NCBI GenBank assembly: GCA_002104905.1
Contig: MCFE01000047.1
Location: 62,001-126,000, forward strand
Length of the DNA: 64,000 nucleotides
Origin: Basidiobolus meristosporus CBS 931.73
Lineage: Eukaryota; Basidiobolomycota; Basidiobolomycetes; Basidiobolales; Basidiobolaceae
Direction of reading: 5' to 3'
Shown: piece after piece, positions 10,690 to 22,763 of the stretch
How positions within the stretch are numbered: position 1 is the first letter of the stretch
Layout: every line of letters starts with the position of its first letter
Translations under genes and position numbers: made by a program
The notes under the pieces: generated by a model
What the model was told of the DNA's origin: nothing
Databases searched by the model: none
The model's input: only the letters and a program-made list of their open reading frames with translations

Positions 10690-10925
10690 ATTTAATGGCC
10701 TGGCCAAGATATCTGCTATCATTTTGTGAGGTGGATAATACACTGAGTCTATCAGCTAATTCTCAACTGCTTCTCCAACAAAGTGACGTTAGATATCTAT
10801 ATGCTTGGTTCTGGCATGAGTAGTAAACGCTCTAGCAAATGAAATATCACCTTGATTATCTTCAAAATTACATATTTACAATTCAAATCCAATGCATAAG
10901 TCTCTGAGTAACTCTCATAAGCTTT
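10690..10925 (-). pseudogene. Ty1/copia RNase H 3' fragment, old
   Basis: The minus strand matches the end of the copia pol reading frame seen intact at 17,700-17,943, for example the tracts around the CTAA...CATGCTAGAACTAAGCA motif. It has many substitutions and small gaps. It is a clearly older fragment than copies A, B and D. Confidence 0.65.
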
Positions 10926-11019
10926 ACCTACCATGTACTCTAGTGTACGCTTGTATCATCATTATGGTATATTGTGAGAATTGAGATATTTGCTTTGCAG
11001 CATCAATCATATTTAATCC

Positions 11020-11400
11020 AGTATTTTTATTGATTGACTAACACTACACAATCACACACCCTAAGAAAAAAAATTAAGAAAAGGCTAGCAAAATACCATC
11101 ATAATATCAGCTGATTCCCAAGTTTCTCAAAATTGACCACTCCCAATATCTCTGTTGTTAGCTGATGGGCAGGCAAGCAAACAAATTCTCCAGGAGGAGA
11201 CTAGGCCAACTAATATCCATTCCAAATTTGGTAATTAACTGCCCATTACTTCCACCAGAAATTGCATTTGAAATTTTGAACCAAAAACACCAGCTGAATA
11301 CCAGCAAAATACCATTAGAATACCAGCAGAATACCAGCTGCAAATCAGACAAATTCCAAGTTTGAGATTTTTCATAGGGACATAGACTGATAGGGTAATT
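11020..11400. repeat. Unclassified dispersed repeat, copy 1
   Basis: Tracts such as GCTGATG(G/T)GCAGGCAAGCAAAC and AGGCCAACTA and the string of CAGAATACCAGC units recur at 40,450-41,100. The short reiterated unit is close to ATACCAGCAGA. No coding potential is seen. Confidence 0.6.
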
Positions 11401-11492
11401 AAGGTCCAGAGTTGAGTTGGTATGAGCAACATTGACTGTGCTTTACTAAGCTGAAGGCTTATGTTGTAGTGATTCAATTCTCACCCACACTG

Positions 11493-11848
11493 TGTTGTAA
11501 TAGTTTTGGAGATATTGGAAGTGATTGGGATAACAAGTAGATTATGTAGGTATCACTTAATGACTTACTGAATGCTGAAGTAGTATTTATATTTCTACAT
11601 GGCCTTAGAAAACCAAACATGTAGAATATGCTTAGAAAGCCCTCATAAATTTGAGGTAGTTAGGCCAAGTATGAGAAATCTTATGTTATGGGCACCATAT
11701 GTATTGGGGGTAAATATTCTATGTAAGTTTCAAAAAGGTATTTGCTCAGAATTCCCTAAAATATGTAGGTAATGATCCAAATGTCAATGTTGGGTGAATA
11801 CTTAGGTGCAATTATAAAGTTTGGTGCAAGTTACAAATTTCTACAACA
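11493..11848 (-). mobile_element. Diverged solo LTR of copia family 1
   Basis: It starts TGTTGTAATAGTTTTGGAG and ends TTTCTACAACA. The interior follows the family LTR at lower identity. The next bases (TTCCCACTCAACC) resemble the polypurine tract region of the family, so a little internal sequence is still attached. Confidence 0.75.
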
Positions 11849-12850
11849 TTCCCACTCAACCCAGTATTCATATCAGCTAGCCTGCTTGTCCCTTGCTGGC
11901 TCTCTCCTGGCAACCTTATATTTCTTTGCCGCTTGTTTTGAGCTTCTGGCCTTACTTGTGAAATACTCCTGAGAAAGTGGTGTGTCTTTACCACCTTCAG
12001 GTCCTTTACTGCTGCCATGATTCAGTGCTTCTTGTATTAAACTATGCTTTCTCCTTGATAAATACTGCACTGATGCATCTGTTTCTGCATGCTTGTCCCT
12101 TATTAGAACTCATCTGGCTGCCTGATGTTTCTTTGCTACCTGCATAAAGCTTTCAGCCCTCCTTGTGATAAGCACTTGAGGAAGCTGCTGGTTTTTAGGC
12201 AAGGAACCCTTGTTCTTCTGCCTTTGATAGTTTCTGCTATTCTTGAGATACTCTCCTTGCACTCCAAGGCTGGCCCAAAATCTGTTTGCTCAATTGAGTT
12301 GAGGATAATGCACATGGAGCAGGCCAAGCTCATTCTGCTTGGAACAAATCAGGCACATTCTGCTTGGTCTTGAGTTCCTGGGGGTCCCATGGTATGTCTG
12401 CCTTAAGGTGTTGGTGTGCTATACTTCTTGCAGCCTTTTGAATATTAGCCCACTCTTTGTCATTGCACTCAACAGCTTCACAGATCTTCAGTGTCTTTTG
12501 ATTTTTAGGCTTTGGTATAAACACTGCGCTTCTCACTCCTATGCAGTGATAGGTTTTTCTGTGGGCTTTATCTTTGGGCACTATAGTTGTGCTTCTAAGA
12601 CTGTATGGCATTCCTCCACTGTTACATCAGAAAATGTCTCAATTCTTGGCTGTGATATTGAGCTTCTTAAGTTCCTACTTTGCAGCCTATATATAGCTTT
12701 CTCTACCTGTGATATTGCTTGCTCTACACATATTATCCGCTTATCCTGTCTCTGGACTATTTCCTGATTTCTCTGGGCTATTGCATTTATCCTATCAGCC
12801 ACTGCATCTAATTGCTTCATTAATGCTTTGGTATGAGCTGACATTATTCC
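11849..12850 (-). pseudogene. Repeated coiled-coil ORF family 1, copy a (unknown transposon protein)
   Basis: The sense strand begins near 12844 with MSAHTKALMKQLDAVADRI, a heptad-rich segment. It continues with SQPRIETFSDVTVEE, then PKPKNQKTLKICEAVECN, then FGPALECKESISRI and LSRRKHSLIQEALNH. Frame changes and stops separate the pieces. The same series of segments in the same order appears at 29.6-31.0 kb on the plus strand, so this is a repeated mobile-element protein. I do not recognise the family. The N-terminal coiled coil and later basic segments could suit a gag-like or DNA-binding role; that is inference. Confidence 0.65.
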
Positions 12851-13274
12851 TGTTGAAACAGTGGTAGTAATGTTATAAAGGTCATTTGCTGATCTTCCAC
12901 CATAGGTACTGCATTGGCATTAGAAGGCCACTTGAATAAATACATAGCTACCATATCCAGTCCTTGCATTTATATAGTTGCATATGTGTATGAATATTGT
13001 TTGGAGCCTGTGAGAAGTACTTTGGGTAGTAGATACCTTGTAATTTCAGTATTCTGGCCAATGGCTTATAGCTTATGAGCTTTGCTGCAATTGCATGCTG
13101 ACTTCTGTACATTCTCTCTGGGAGAAGACAATGTTTGCGGTGTTGGTGTTTGGATAATGATAATGTGCGTAAGTTATAGAGTAAATCCTCTAGATCTTGC
13201 ACATTTGATAATAATACCATCCATTGTGCCCAGAAAAGCTGGCTATCTTGCTGATGGCTGGAGTATATCAAATG
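12851..13274 (-). pseudogene. CACTA/Plavaka-type (Tnp2-like) transposase fragment
   Basis: One minus-strand frame reads ISKIASFSGHNGWYYYQMCK. This fits the conserved GDTPAxSK...GHxxxxxCxxC region of Tnp2-like transposases. The fragment aligns with the plus-strand copies at 34.9-35.1 kb and 39.8-40.0 kb (shared SQHAIAAKL). Stops and frame changes are frequent. The LTR of copia A begins directly at its edge. Confidence 0.6.
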
Positions 13275-13623
13275 TGTTGTAAAAGCTTGTAATTCCACCT
13301 CAATATTCACCTAGCTTAGTCACTTATATCATTACCTTCAAATCTCAGAGAATACTGATCAATATCCTTGTTGGGATTTACTTAGAATACTTTCACCAAA
13401 ATATGAGGTACCCAGAATATGAAAATTAGATAAGTTGATTAAACAGCCCCAAACTTTGCACACATGTTCTTGAGACCTTTCTAAGACTGTTCTATGTGTT
13501 TATTATGCCAAGACCATATAAAAGTATAAATACTGCTTTTACATTCAATAAATCATTAAGTGAATATCACATAATCTACTTGTTCTCCCAATCACTTCCA
13601 ATATCTTGAAGACTCTTACAGCA
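13275..13623 (+). mobile_element. 5' LTR of copia element A
   Basis: It starts TGTTGTAAAAGC and ends CTTACAGCA (family consensus CTTACAACA). At 349 bp it has the family length, and the primer binding site follows directly. It carries a TATA-like segment reading TATAAAAGTATAAATACTGC about 90 bp before its end. Confidence 0.88.
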
Positions 13624-13635
13624 GGTTATGAGCCC
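13624..13635 (+). promoter_or_regulatory. Primer binding site of copia A: initiator tRNA-Met anticodon arm
   Basis: GGTTATGAGCCC follows the LTR end directly. It is the exact complement of the fungal initiator tRNA-Met anticodon arm segment GGGCTCATAACC. This fits half-tRNA priming as known for Drosophila copia and some budding-yeast copia elements. Confidence 0.8.
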
Positions 13636-14975
13636 CAAGCTGTCACTCTCTGCAAAGTTTACTACTGCTATTACTGGGATATTCCCTTTGCTGAAAAGTT
13701 TGATGAATCTAACTACCAAGTATGAAAGGTGCGGATGAAGATGTGGCTACAAGAAAGAGGCCTTTGGGATATTGTCATGGGAGAAGAATGCCCTCCTAAA
13801 AGCATGGGAGAGAAAGCCCTAACATACCAGAAGAAAGAACAAAGTGTCTTTAACTGCATTTGCCTCAATGTTAAAGACAAATTGCTAATACAATGCTCAA
13901 GAGCAAAAATGGCAAAGAATGCCTGGAAGGCATTAGAAGACATCTATCACTCTTGTTCAGCTGCTAAGAAAATGTATCTGCAACAAAAATTCTTACCACA
14001 AAGATGCTGCCAGGAGAAGAAATGCAAGATCTAATTAACAAAATTACCCTGCTAGTGGATGAGATGGAATATGTGGGTGTACCTGTTGTAAGAGTCTTGG
14101 AGATATTGGAAGTGATTGGGAGAACAAGTAGATTATGTGGTTTTCACTTAATGATTTATTGAATGTAAAAGTAGTATTTATACTTTTACTTGGTCTTGGC
14201 ATTACAAACATGTAGAGTAGGCTAAGGAAGGTTGCAAGAACATGTGTGCAAAGTTTAGGGCTGTTTGGACAACTTTGAGAATTGTCATGTTCTGGGTACC
14301 TGGTATTTTGATGAAAATATTCCAAGTAAATACCAACAAGGAATTTGGTCAGTATTCTCTAGAATTTGAGGGAAATGATTTAAGTGACTAAGCTAGGTGA
14401 ATATTTAGGTGGAATTACAAATTTTCACAACAGTACCAAGTACTGATGAGGATGTGATAGTTACCATCATGAATAGCCTGACAGACAAGTTCCAGGGCCT
14501 TGTATTAGCCCTAGAGTCCAGAACTGAAGATTTGACCTTAAATTATATCTATGGAAGGCTCCTGGATGAAGAATTAAGAAAATTAAGCGCCAATAAGAAG
14601 GAAGAAGAAAATGCTGTAATAAGCAACAATAACCAACAAAGGAGGTACCCAAGACCCTACAAAGGCAACATCAACCTGCTTTATAACTACTGCAAAAGGA
14701 AAGGACACACATCAGACCGGTATCTCAAAAAGAAAGATAATCAGCAAAAGAAGCCTGAATATGGAAATGCTGCAACAACTGAAGATAGACTAATCATATC
14801 TGCACTAAATATGACCACAAACAAGGATTCTCAGACGTGGTATATTGACTCTGGAGCTTCTCAACACTTTACACACCAAAAAGAACTTTTTACCCAATAT
14901 CAAGAAATTCCAAGAAGGTTTTCATGGGTGACAATAGAACACTTGATGCAGAGGGAGAAGGAACTATCCAAGTAA
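13628..14975 (+). pseudogene. Gag region of copia A, split by a solo LTR
   Basis: The frame starts with the ATG inside the primer binding site. Retrotransposon capsid sequence follows (WLQERGLWDIVMGEE, AKNAWKALEDIYHSC). A solo LTR at 14084-14432 interrupts the sequence at the Val-Pro before DEDVIVTIMNSLTDKF. The rest holds the zinc-knuckle Cys and His residues (YNYCKRKGHTSDR; the final Cys is lost) and the protease motif WYIDSGASQHF. A two-base change near 14,000 also shifts the frame. The order capsid, zinc knuckle, DSGA protease is that of copia elements. Confidence 0.85.
14084..14432 (-). mobile_element. Solo copia LTR inserted in gag of copy A, TSD GTACC
   Basis: TGTTGTAAGAG to TTTTCACAACA is a full LTR in minus orientation. 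GTACC is present on both sides (14079-14083 and 14433-14437), a perfect 5-bp target duplication. It is a recombined insertion of the same family into its relative. Confidence 0.93.
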
Positions 14976-17943
14976 ACCTAAGTAGCAGTGAAGGAAGCCA
15001 TGCCTGACCTTTAAAGAAGTACTCTATGTACCAGAAATATCCAAGTACCTACTCTCTGTAAGCAAGGCCACAGCAGAAGGACTCAGTTTCAGTTTTGAGA
15101 ATTCTGGATGCAGGATCACTGATCAAAATGGTGTGCATATTGCTTCAGGCATCAGAGATCAGAATCTATCCAAGTTAACTTTTATTCCATCATATCTGGA
15201 AGCCAATATAAGTAACTTAAATGAAGAAACACCAATGCTTTGGCACAGGAGATTTGGACACATCAATTTGATTATTTACGTAAAATGATCAAAGATCAGC
15301 TAATTTCTGGAGTGAAAACTGGTCCCCCAGCTAATTTGGAGCACTTTGAAGCCTGCATATATGGGAAACAAGCCAGACAACAGATCAAGAGCTCTGGGTT
15401 AATCAAATCTAAGAAAAAATTAGATCTAATTCACTCAGATCTGTGTGGACCTATGCAAAATTTATCCTTAGGTGGGATGAAGTATATAATCACTTTTATT
15501 GATGATTATACAAGATACACATGGGTCTACTTCATGGAGAGAAACGAAGAAGCTCTGTCTAAGTTCAGGGAGTTTAAAGCCATGGTGGAGAGAGAAACTG
15601 GTGAAAAAATCAAGAAAATACACTCTGACAATGGTGGAGAATATACCTAAAAATTCTTCATCCACTTCTGCAAAATTCATGGGATAAAGCAAGAGACTAC
15701 TGTACCATACTCCCCACAGCAAAATGGAGTAGCAGAACAAGCTAACAGATCAATAATTGATATGGCAAGATCTATGATCCATGATCAAAAATTATCCTAT
15801 GATTTTTGGGCGGAATCAGTTGCCACTGCTGTATACCTTAAAAATAGGAGTTATAACAGAATACTTTGTGATTCTACTCCATCTGAAGCATGGTATGGAT
15901 AGAGACCAAGTGCAAAACATCCAAGAATATTTGGGTGTACAGCATATGCCCATTAAACTGGCCAGAAATCAATCAAAATTTGAGCCAAAAAGTGTAATAT
16001 GCATACTTTTGGGCTACTGCAATGAGAGTAAGGCATACAGACTCTACAATACCAAAGCAAAGAAGCTGATCAAGTCCAGGGATGTGTTGTTTGATGAAAA
16101 TTCAAAATTTTTACAAAAAATGACATGAGATGATGACAAAAATTTGATCTCAAGTCCACCAATTGTCAGGATTGAATCAGAGCAAAACAATGAAGATTTT
16201 TTCACTCCAGAGGACTCTACAACCATGGTTCAGCCAGAATCAGTGCCCAGGAATATCCCAGAAGTGATCATTCTGGTATCTAATGCCCGGAGATCCAATC
16301 AGGCAAGAAATAGCCCAAATTACTATATAATGAGGGTACAAACTTAGTCTATGCCTATTCAGTCCATATTGATGAGGCCCAGACTGTAAAAGAGGCCCTA
16401 AATAGCCCTCAGAAGAGGTTTTGGAGATCTGCAATGACTGAGGAATATCAGGCCCTGATGGAAAATCAAGCTTGGGACTTGGTCAAATTACCAATCAACC
16501 AAAAATCAATTGGATGCAGATGGGTCTTCAAGACAAATGCAAGGCTGATGGTACAATTGAAAGATACAAAGCAAAACTTGTGGCCAAAGAATACTCTCAA
16601 ACAAAAGGACTTGACTATACTGAGACCTTTGCACTGGTAGCCAAGTTTAATTCCATCAGATTAATATTTGCTATAGCAGCCAAATATACATTTTTTATTC
16701 ATCAAATGAATGTAAAAACTGCATTTTTGAATGGAGAACATGATGAGGATGTGTATATGGACCAGCCTGATAGGTTTGCTGACCAAGATAACCCCCATTT
16801 GGTCTGCAAGCTTAAAAAGTCCCTATATGGTCTCAAACAATCACCATGAGCCTGGAATTGCAAGATAAATTCTTATTTGGAATCTTTGAGTTTTAAAAGG
16901 TGTAATGCTGACTATAGTATATGCTATAAGCCAGATAGAGCAAATCCAGTTCTATTAGCTCTATATGTGGATGATCTTATTATAGCCGACAATAACCTAG
17001 AAAGATTATAAGAGACTAAATCCAGCCTATCTAAGGAGTTCAAGATGTCCAATCTAGGAGAACTTAGTTACTACTTAGGGATTAAGATCTCCATAGACAG
17101 AAGTACCCAGACTATCACCCTAAGTCAATCCAAGTATATTCAAGATATACTAAAGAAGTACAAAATGGAAGACTGTAAACCGGCAGCTACCCCAATGGAG
17201 ACAAGCCTTAACTTGGTCAAAACTCTACCAAATCAAGAAAGCTTGGTGCCATCTGAAAGCTCTGACTTTCCTTATCAATCTATTGCTGGCAGTCTGATGA
17301 ATATCATGCTTGGAACACATCCAGATATCTCATATTCAGTGGGAGTTGTCAGCCAGCATAATCAGAACTATGGATCTGATCATATTGCAGCAGTTAAACG
17401 GATTTTTAGATACCTAAAAGGAACCGCTGAGATCTGTTTAAGATACACTTATAAGGATTCAGAACAGGATCCTGTGGGATACTCTGATGCTGATTGGGGA
17501 CAAAATTTGGAAGACAGAAGATCCACCATAGGATACACCTTTCATTACTGTAAAGGAGCAATTTCATGGAATTCAAGAAAGCAACCAACTGTAGCACTTT
17601 CCACCACAGAGGCAGAGTATATGGCAGCCTGTGAAGCTACAAAAGAAGCAATGTGGTTAAGAAAGCTCTTTACAGATTTAGGCCTATGTCAGAAAATGCC
17701 TATTACTTTATTTCAAGATAATCAAGGATGTATACAATTAGGTAGAAATCCAACTTTTCATGCTAGAACTAAGCACATAGATATTAGACATCATTTCATA
17801 TGTGAAGCTATAGAAAATAACTTAGTTAGCTTAGTTTACTGTCCTACAGATGAAATGATTGCAGACATATTTACTAAACCATTAGCTAGAGACAAGTTTG
17901 AATATCTTAGGTCAAAATTAGGACTGGTCAGTATGAACATTTA
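14976..17943 (+). pseudogene. Copia A pol: integrase, reverse transcriptase, RNase H
   Basis: In order: the GAG-pre-integrase segment (LWHRRFGH), integrase core (LIHSDLCGPM, FIDDYTRYTW, HSDNGGEY), reverse transcriptase (GCRWVFKTN, MNVKTAFLNGE, LYVDDLII) and RNase H (YSDADWGQ, STTEAEYMAACEA, KHIDIRHHF). The order integrase before RT defines Ty1/copia. In-frame stops interrupt it at several places, for example in WYG*RPSAK near 15,900, at SP*AWN near 16,848 and in ERL*ETKS near 17,010. The last 299 residues (17045-17941) are open and end 12 bp before the 3' LTR. Copy B shares the same stops. Confidence 0.92.
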
Positions 17944-17955
17944 GCTGAGTGGGAG

Positions 17956-18085
17956 TGTTGTAAAAACTTGTATTTCCACCTATATATTCACCTAACTTAG
18001 TCACTTAGATCATCACCTTCAAATCCTAGAGAATACTGACCAAATTCCTTGTTGAGATTTACTTAGAATATTTTCACCAAAATAC
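17956..18085 (+). mobile_element. 3' LTR of copia A, truncated by copy B
   Basis: After the purine tract GAGTGGGAG the LTR starts TGTTGTAAAAACTTG. It stops at position 130 of the LTR, where the LTR of copy B begins in the opposite orientation. Confidence 0.88.
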
Positions 18086-18435
18086 TGTTGTAAGAGTCTT
18101 GGAGATGTTGGAAGTGAATGGGAGAACAAGTAGATTATGTGGTTTTGACTTAATGATTTATTGAATATAAAAGTAGTATTTATACTTTTACATGGTCTTG
18201 GCATTACAAACATGTAGAATACATTAAGGAAGGTCCCAGGAACATTTGTGCAAAGTTTGGGGCTGTTTGGACAACTTTAAGAATTTTCATGTTCTGGGTA
18301 CCTGGTATTTTGGTGAAAATATTCTAAGTAAATCCTGACAAGGAATTTTGGTCAGTATTCTCTAGGATTTGAAGGTGATGATCTAAGTGACTAAGCTTGG
18401 TGAATATATAGGTGGAAATACAAGTTTTTACAACA
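18086..18435 (-). mobile_element. 3' LTR of copia element B
   Basis: Full 350-bp LTR (TGTTGTAAGAG to TTTTTACAACA), followed on the plus strand by CTCCCACTCAGC, the complement of the polypurine tract. It differs from the other LTR of B (23509-23858) at about eight positions that I can see. Confidence 0.9.
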
Positions 18436-18446
18436 CTCCCACTCAG

Positions 18447-21400
18447 CTAAATGTTCATACTGACCAGTCCTAATTTTGACCTAAGATATTCAAACTTGTC
18501 TCTAGCTAATGGTTTAGTAAATATGTCTACAATCATTTCATCTGTAGGACAGTAAACTAAGCTAACTAAGTTATTCTCTATAGCTTCACGTATGAAGTGA
18601 TGTCTAATATCTATGTGCTTAGTTCTAGCATGAAAAGTTGGATTTCTACCTAATTGTATACATCCTTGATTATCTTGAAATAAAGTAATAGGCATTTTCT
18701 GACATAGGCCTAAATCTGTAAAGAGCTTTCTTAACCACATTGCTTCTTTTGTAGCTTCACAGGCTGCCATATACTCTGCCTCTGTGGTGGAAAGTGCTAC
18801 AGTTGGTTGCTTTCTTGAATTCCATGAAATTGCTCCTTTACAGTAATGAAAGGTGTATCCTATGGTGGATCTTCTGTCTTCCAAATTTTGTCCCCAATCA
18901 GCATCAGAGTATCCCACAGGATCCTGTTCTGAATCCTTATAAGTGTATCTTAAACAGATCTCAGCGGTTCCTTTTAGGTATCTAAAAATCCGTTTAACTG
19001 CTGCAATATGATCAGATCCATAGTTCTGATTATGCTGGCTGACAACTCCCACTGAATATGAGATATCTGGATGTGTTCCAAGCATGATATTCATCAGACT
19101 GCCAGCAATAGATTGATAAGGAAAGTCAGAGCTTTCAGATGGCACCAAGCTTTCTTGATTTGGTAGAGTTTTGACCAAGTTAAGGTTTGTCTCCATTGGG
19201 GTAGCTGCCGGTTTACAGTCTTCCATTTTGTACTTCTTTAGTATATCTTGAATATACTTGGATTGACTTAGGGTGATAGTCTGGGTACTTCTGTCTATGG
19301 AGATCTTAATCCCTAAGTAGTAACTAAGTTCTCCTAGATTGGACATCTTGAACTCCTTAGATAGGCTGGATTTAGTCTCTTATAATCTTTCTAGGTCATT
19401 GTCGGCTATAATAAGATCATCCACATATAGAGCTAATAGAACTGGATTTGCTCTATCTGGCTTATAGCATATACTATAGTCAGCATTACACCTTTTAAAA
19501 CTCAAAGATTCCAAATAAGAATTTATCTTGCAATTCCAGGCTCATGGTGATTGTTTGAGACCATATAGGAACTTTTTAAGCTTGCAGACCAAATGGGGGT
19601 TATCTTGGTCAGCAAACCTATCAGGCTGGTCCATATACACATCCTCATCATGTTCTCCATTCAAAAATGCAGTTTTTACATTCATTTGATGAATAAAAAA
19701 TGTATATTTGGCTGCTATAGCAAATATTAATCTGATGGAATTAAACTTGGCTACCAGTGCAAAGGTCTCAGTATAGTCAAGTCCTTTTGTTTGAGAGTAT
19801 TCTTTGGCCACAAGTTTTGCTTTGTATCTTTCAATTGTACCATCAGCCTTGCATTTGTCTTGAAGACCCATCTGCATCCAATTGATTTTTGGTTGATTGG
19901 TAATTTGACCAAGTCCCAAGCTTGATTTTCCATCAGGGCCTGATATTCCTCAGTCATTGCAGATCTCCAAAACCTTTTCTGAGGGCTATTTAGGGCCTCT
20001 TTTACAGTTGAAGGTTCATCACCATGGACTGAATAGGCATTAGCTAATTTTGCACCCTCATTGATATAGTAATTTGGGCTATTTCTTACCCAATTAGATC
20101 TTGGGGCATTTGATACTGAAATGATCACTTCTGGGATATTCCTGGGCACTGATTCTGACTGAATCACGGTTGTAGAGTCCTCTGGAGTGAAAAGATTCTC
20201 ATTGTTTTGCTCTGATTCAATCCTGACAATTGGTGGACTTGAGATCAAATTTTTGTCATCATCTCATGTCATTTTTTGTAAAAATTTTGAATTTTCATCA
20301 AACAACACATCCCTGGACTTGATCAGCTTCTTTGCTTTGGTATTGTAGAGTCTGTATGCCTTACTCTCATTGCAGTAGCCCAAAAGTATGCATTTTACAC
20401 TTTTTGGCTCAAATTTTGATTGATTTCTGGCCAGTTTAATGGGCATATGCTGTACACCCAAATATTCTTGGATGTTTTGCACTTGGTCTCTATCCATACC
20501 ATGCTTCAAATGGAGTAGAATCACAAAGTATTCTGTTATAACTCCTATTTTTAAGGTATACAGCAGTGGCAACTGATTCCGCCCAAAAATCATAGGATAA
20601 TTTTTGATCATGGATCATAGATCTTGCCATATCAATTATTGATCTGTTAGCTTGTTCTGCTACTCCATTTTGCTGTGGGGAGTATGGTACAGTAGTCTCT
20701 TGCTTTATCCCATGAATTTTGCAGAAGTGGATGAAGAATTTTGAGGTATATTCTCCACCATTGTCAGAGCGTATTTTCTTGATTTTTTCACCAGTTTCTC
20801 TCTCCACCATGGCTTTAAACTCCCTGAACTTAGACAGAGCTTCTTCCTTTCTCTCCATGAAGTAGACCCATGTGTATCTTGTATAATCATCAATTAAAGT
20901 GATTAAATACTTCATCCCGCCTGAGGATAAATTTTGCATAGGTCCACACAGATCTGAGTGAATTAGATCTAATTTTTTCTTAGTTTTGATTAACCCAGAG
21001 CTCTTGATCTGTTGTCTGGCTTGTTTCCCATATATGCAGGCTTCACAGTGCTCCAAATTAACTGGGGGATCAATTATCACTCCAGATATTATGCCAGATG
21101 GTGCCATACAGTGCCAATTTGAGATCAAAATTGACATGCATATGACCCTAAAATAGCAAATTAATAACAAAATATACAGCACTCTCTGGCACTATGATCA
21201 ATGGCACAATGGAACCAGTCTAATATACATCAACTTGTATAGATTCTGATCTCTGATACCTGAAGCAATATGAGCACCATTTTGATCAGTGATCCTGCAT
21301 CTAGAATTGTCAAAACTGAAACTGAGTCCTTCTGCTGTGGCCTTGCTTACAGAGAGTAGGTACTTGGATATTTCTGGTACATAGAATACTTCTTTAAAGG

Positions 21401-21690
21401 TCAGGCATGGCTTCCTTCACTGCTACTTAGGTTTACTTGGATTGTTCCTTCTCCCACTGCATCAAATGCTTTATCATCACCCATGAAAACCTTCTTGGAA
21501 TTTCTTGATATTGTGTAAAAAGTTCTTTTTGGTATGTTTAAGTGCTGAGATGCTGTAGAGTCAATATACCACGTCTGAGAATCCTTGTTTGTGGTCATAT
21601 TTAGTGCAGATATGAATAGTCTATCTTCAGTTGTTGCAGCATTTCCATATTCAGGCTTCTTTTGCTAATTATCTTTCTTTTTGAGACACC
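18447..21690 (-). pseudogene. Copia B pol
   Basis: Reading down from 21,690: protease remnant (TWYIDSTASQHL, with the DSGA Gly changed), integrase (LIHSDLCGPM, LIDDYTRYTW, RSDNGGEYTS, PYSPQQNGVAEQ), reverse transcriptase and RNase H. The RNase H frame 18447-19346 is 299 residues and almost identical to copy A. The stop codons at SP*AWN, ERL*ETKS, WYG*RPS and KMT*DDDK are the same as in copy A. A segment with the integrase HHCC part has been replaced by a MITE-like insert at 21088-21223. Confidence 0.9.
21088..21223. mobile_element. Short MITE-like insert in copia B pol
   Basis: The segment lacks counterpart in copy A and ends with GGAACCAGTCTAA. This resembles the end GGAACAAGTCTAA of the Harbinger-like element at 25.2 kb. 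It also holds inverted tracts (ATGGTGCCATACAGTGCCA and CTGGCACTATGATC). It replaces about 150 bp of pol. Confidence 0.55.
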
Positions 21691-22763
21691 GGTGTGGTGG
21701 TGTATAGGTCCAAGGGAGAGATACGTCCAACACTTCTCAAGTGTTTTGTGTGTGGGGTGTTCACTGGATGCAATAACCTCTGGCAAAAGCTTGCTAGGAA
21801 TACTTGGGTTCTGTCTTTAATCTAATGTGAAGGGGAATAAAGCCACAAGCTTGTCAAGGGAAAACTATTGAGCTACAATCCCCAACTTAGTTGGCATCCT
21901 AACAAAAGTATGTGCTGGGTTCAGCGTCCTTTGAGATGACAATGTACTAAAGCTTCTAAAGTCAAAACAACTGTAAACTCCACCAGCAGGGACTTGATAA
22001 GAATGCAGCTGTGGTCAATAGTTACAAAGACAGAAAAGTATCTTTGCCTGTACAAGAACAAACTTGGGAAAGAATCAAATATAATAAAAGATACCTACTC
22101 TGAGTATTCCTCACAAGTAGTGCCTCCAAGGTCAGTTGGCTGTCAGTGCAGTTTCCTGGGAGTGTCCTGTGGTTTGGGGTTGGAAGTTCAGGTAGCAGCA
22201 GGTAGCAGTGATCACACTAATCAACAAGTTGGTATATTGATAAAAGGGATGATGATTTATTGTTGAGGGATAGCCTCCCTTATATACTTTTGTTACAGGC
22301 TAAGTGATTACTGATCATGGTGTTCCAGAAGGTTCTGGAAATCAATAGAAATCTCAATGACATCAGAATGACCTAAGAATGTTCTAAGTAGGTGCCGGAA
22401 GGTTCTAAGAGGCACAGCACATCCAACCAATCAGGAATCAGTATTCTGAAACCTGTATAACATAGGGATACCATATATGGTATGGAAATGGTAGGGATGG
22501 TGACACGAGTTGATCATGTGTCACAGGTACAGGCGCGGGTACTTGCCTGATATAGAAGTACTTATAGCTAGTAATCTTACATAAAGTGAGGGGTAACTTA
22601 TGCAATAAGGTAAGCAGGTGTGATAGTCAACCGGCTTATGGGATAGTACTGACTGGGTAAGACAGATGGGATAAAACTAAGATAAGTGTAGTAGAGATAT
22701 AGGGAAGAAGAAAATAAGGGAATGAGCACATCTGTCAGTGGGTGTCACTGTCACCCCACTACA
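21691..22763 (+). mobile_element. Solo LTR-like insertion of a second LTR family in copia B
   Basis: It splits the copia zinc-knuckle to protease region between GAGACACC and AGTCTGATG, and ACACC may be duplicated at both ends. It begins GGTGTGGTGGTGTATAGG and ends GTCACCCCACT. A relative at 48,944-49,738 shares both ends and many interior tracts (for example GGGATGATTTATTGAGG). The first about 440 bp recur at 28,074-28,516. No open frame is present, so I call it a solo LTR of about 1.07 kb. Exact ends are uncertain by a few bases. Confidence 0.65.
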
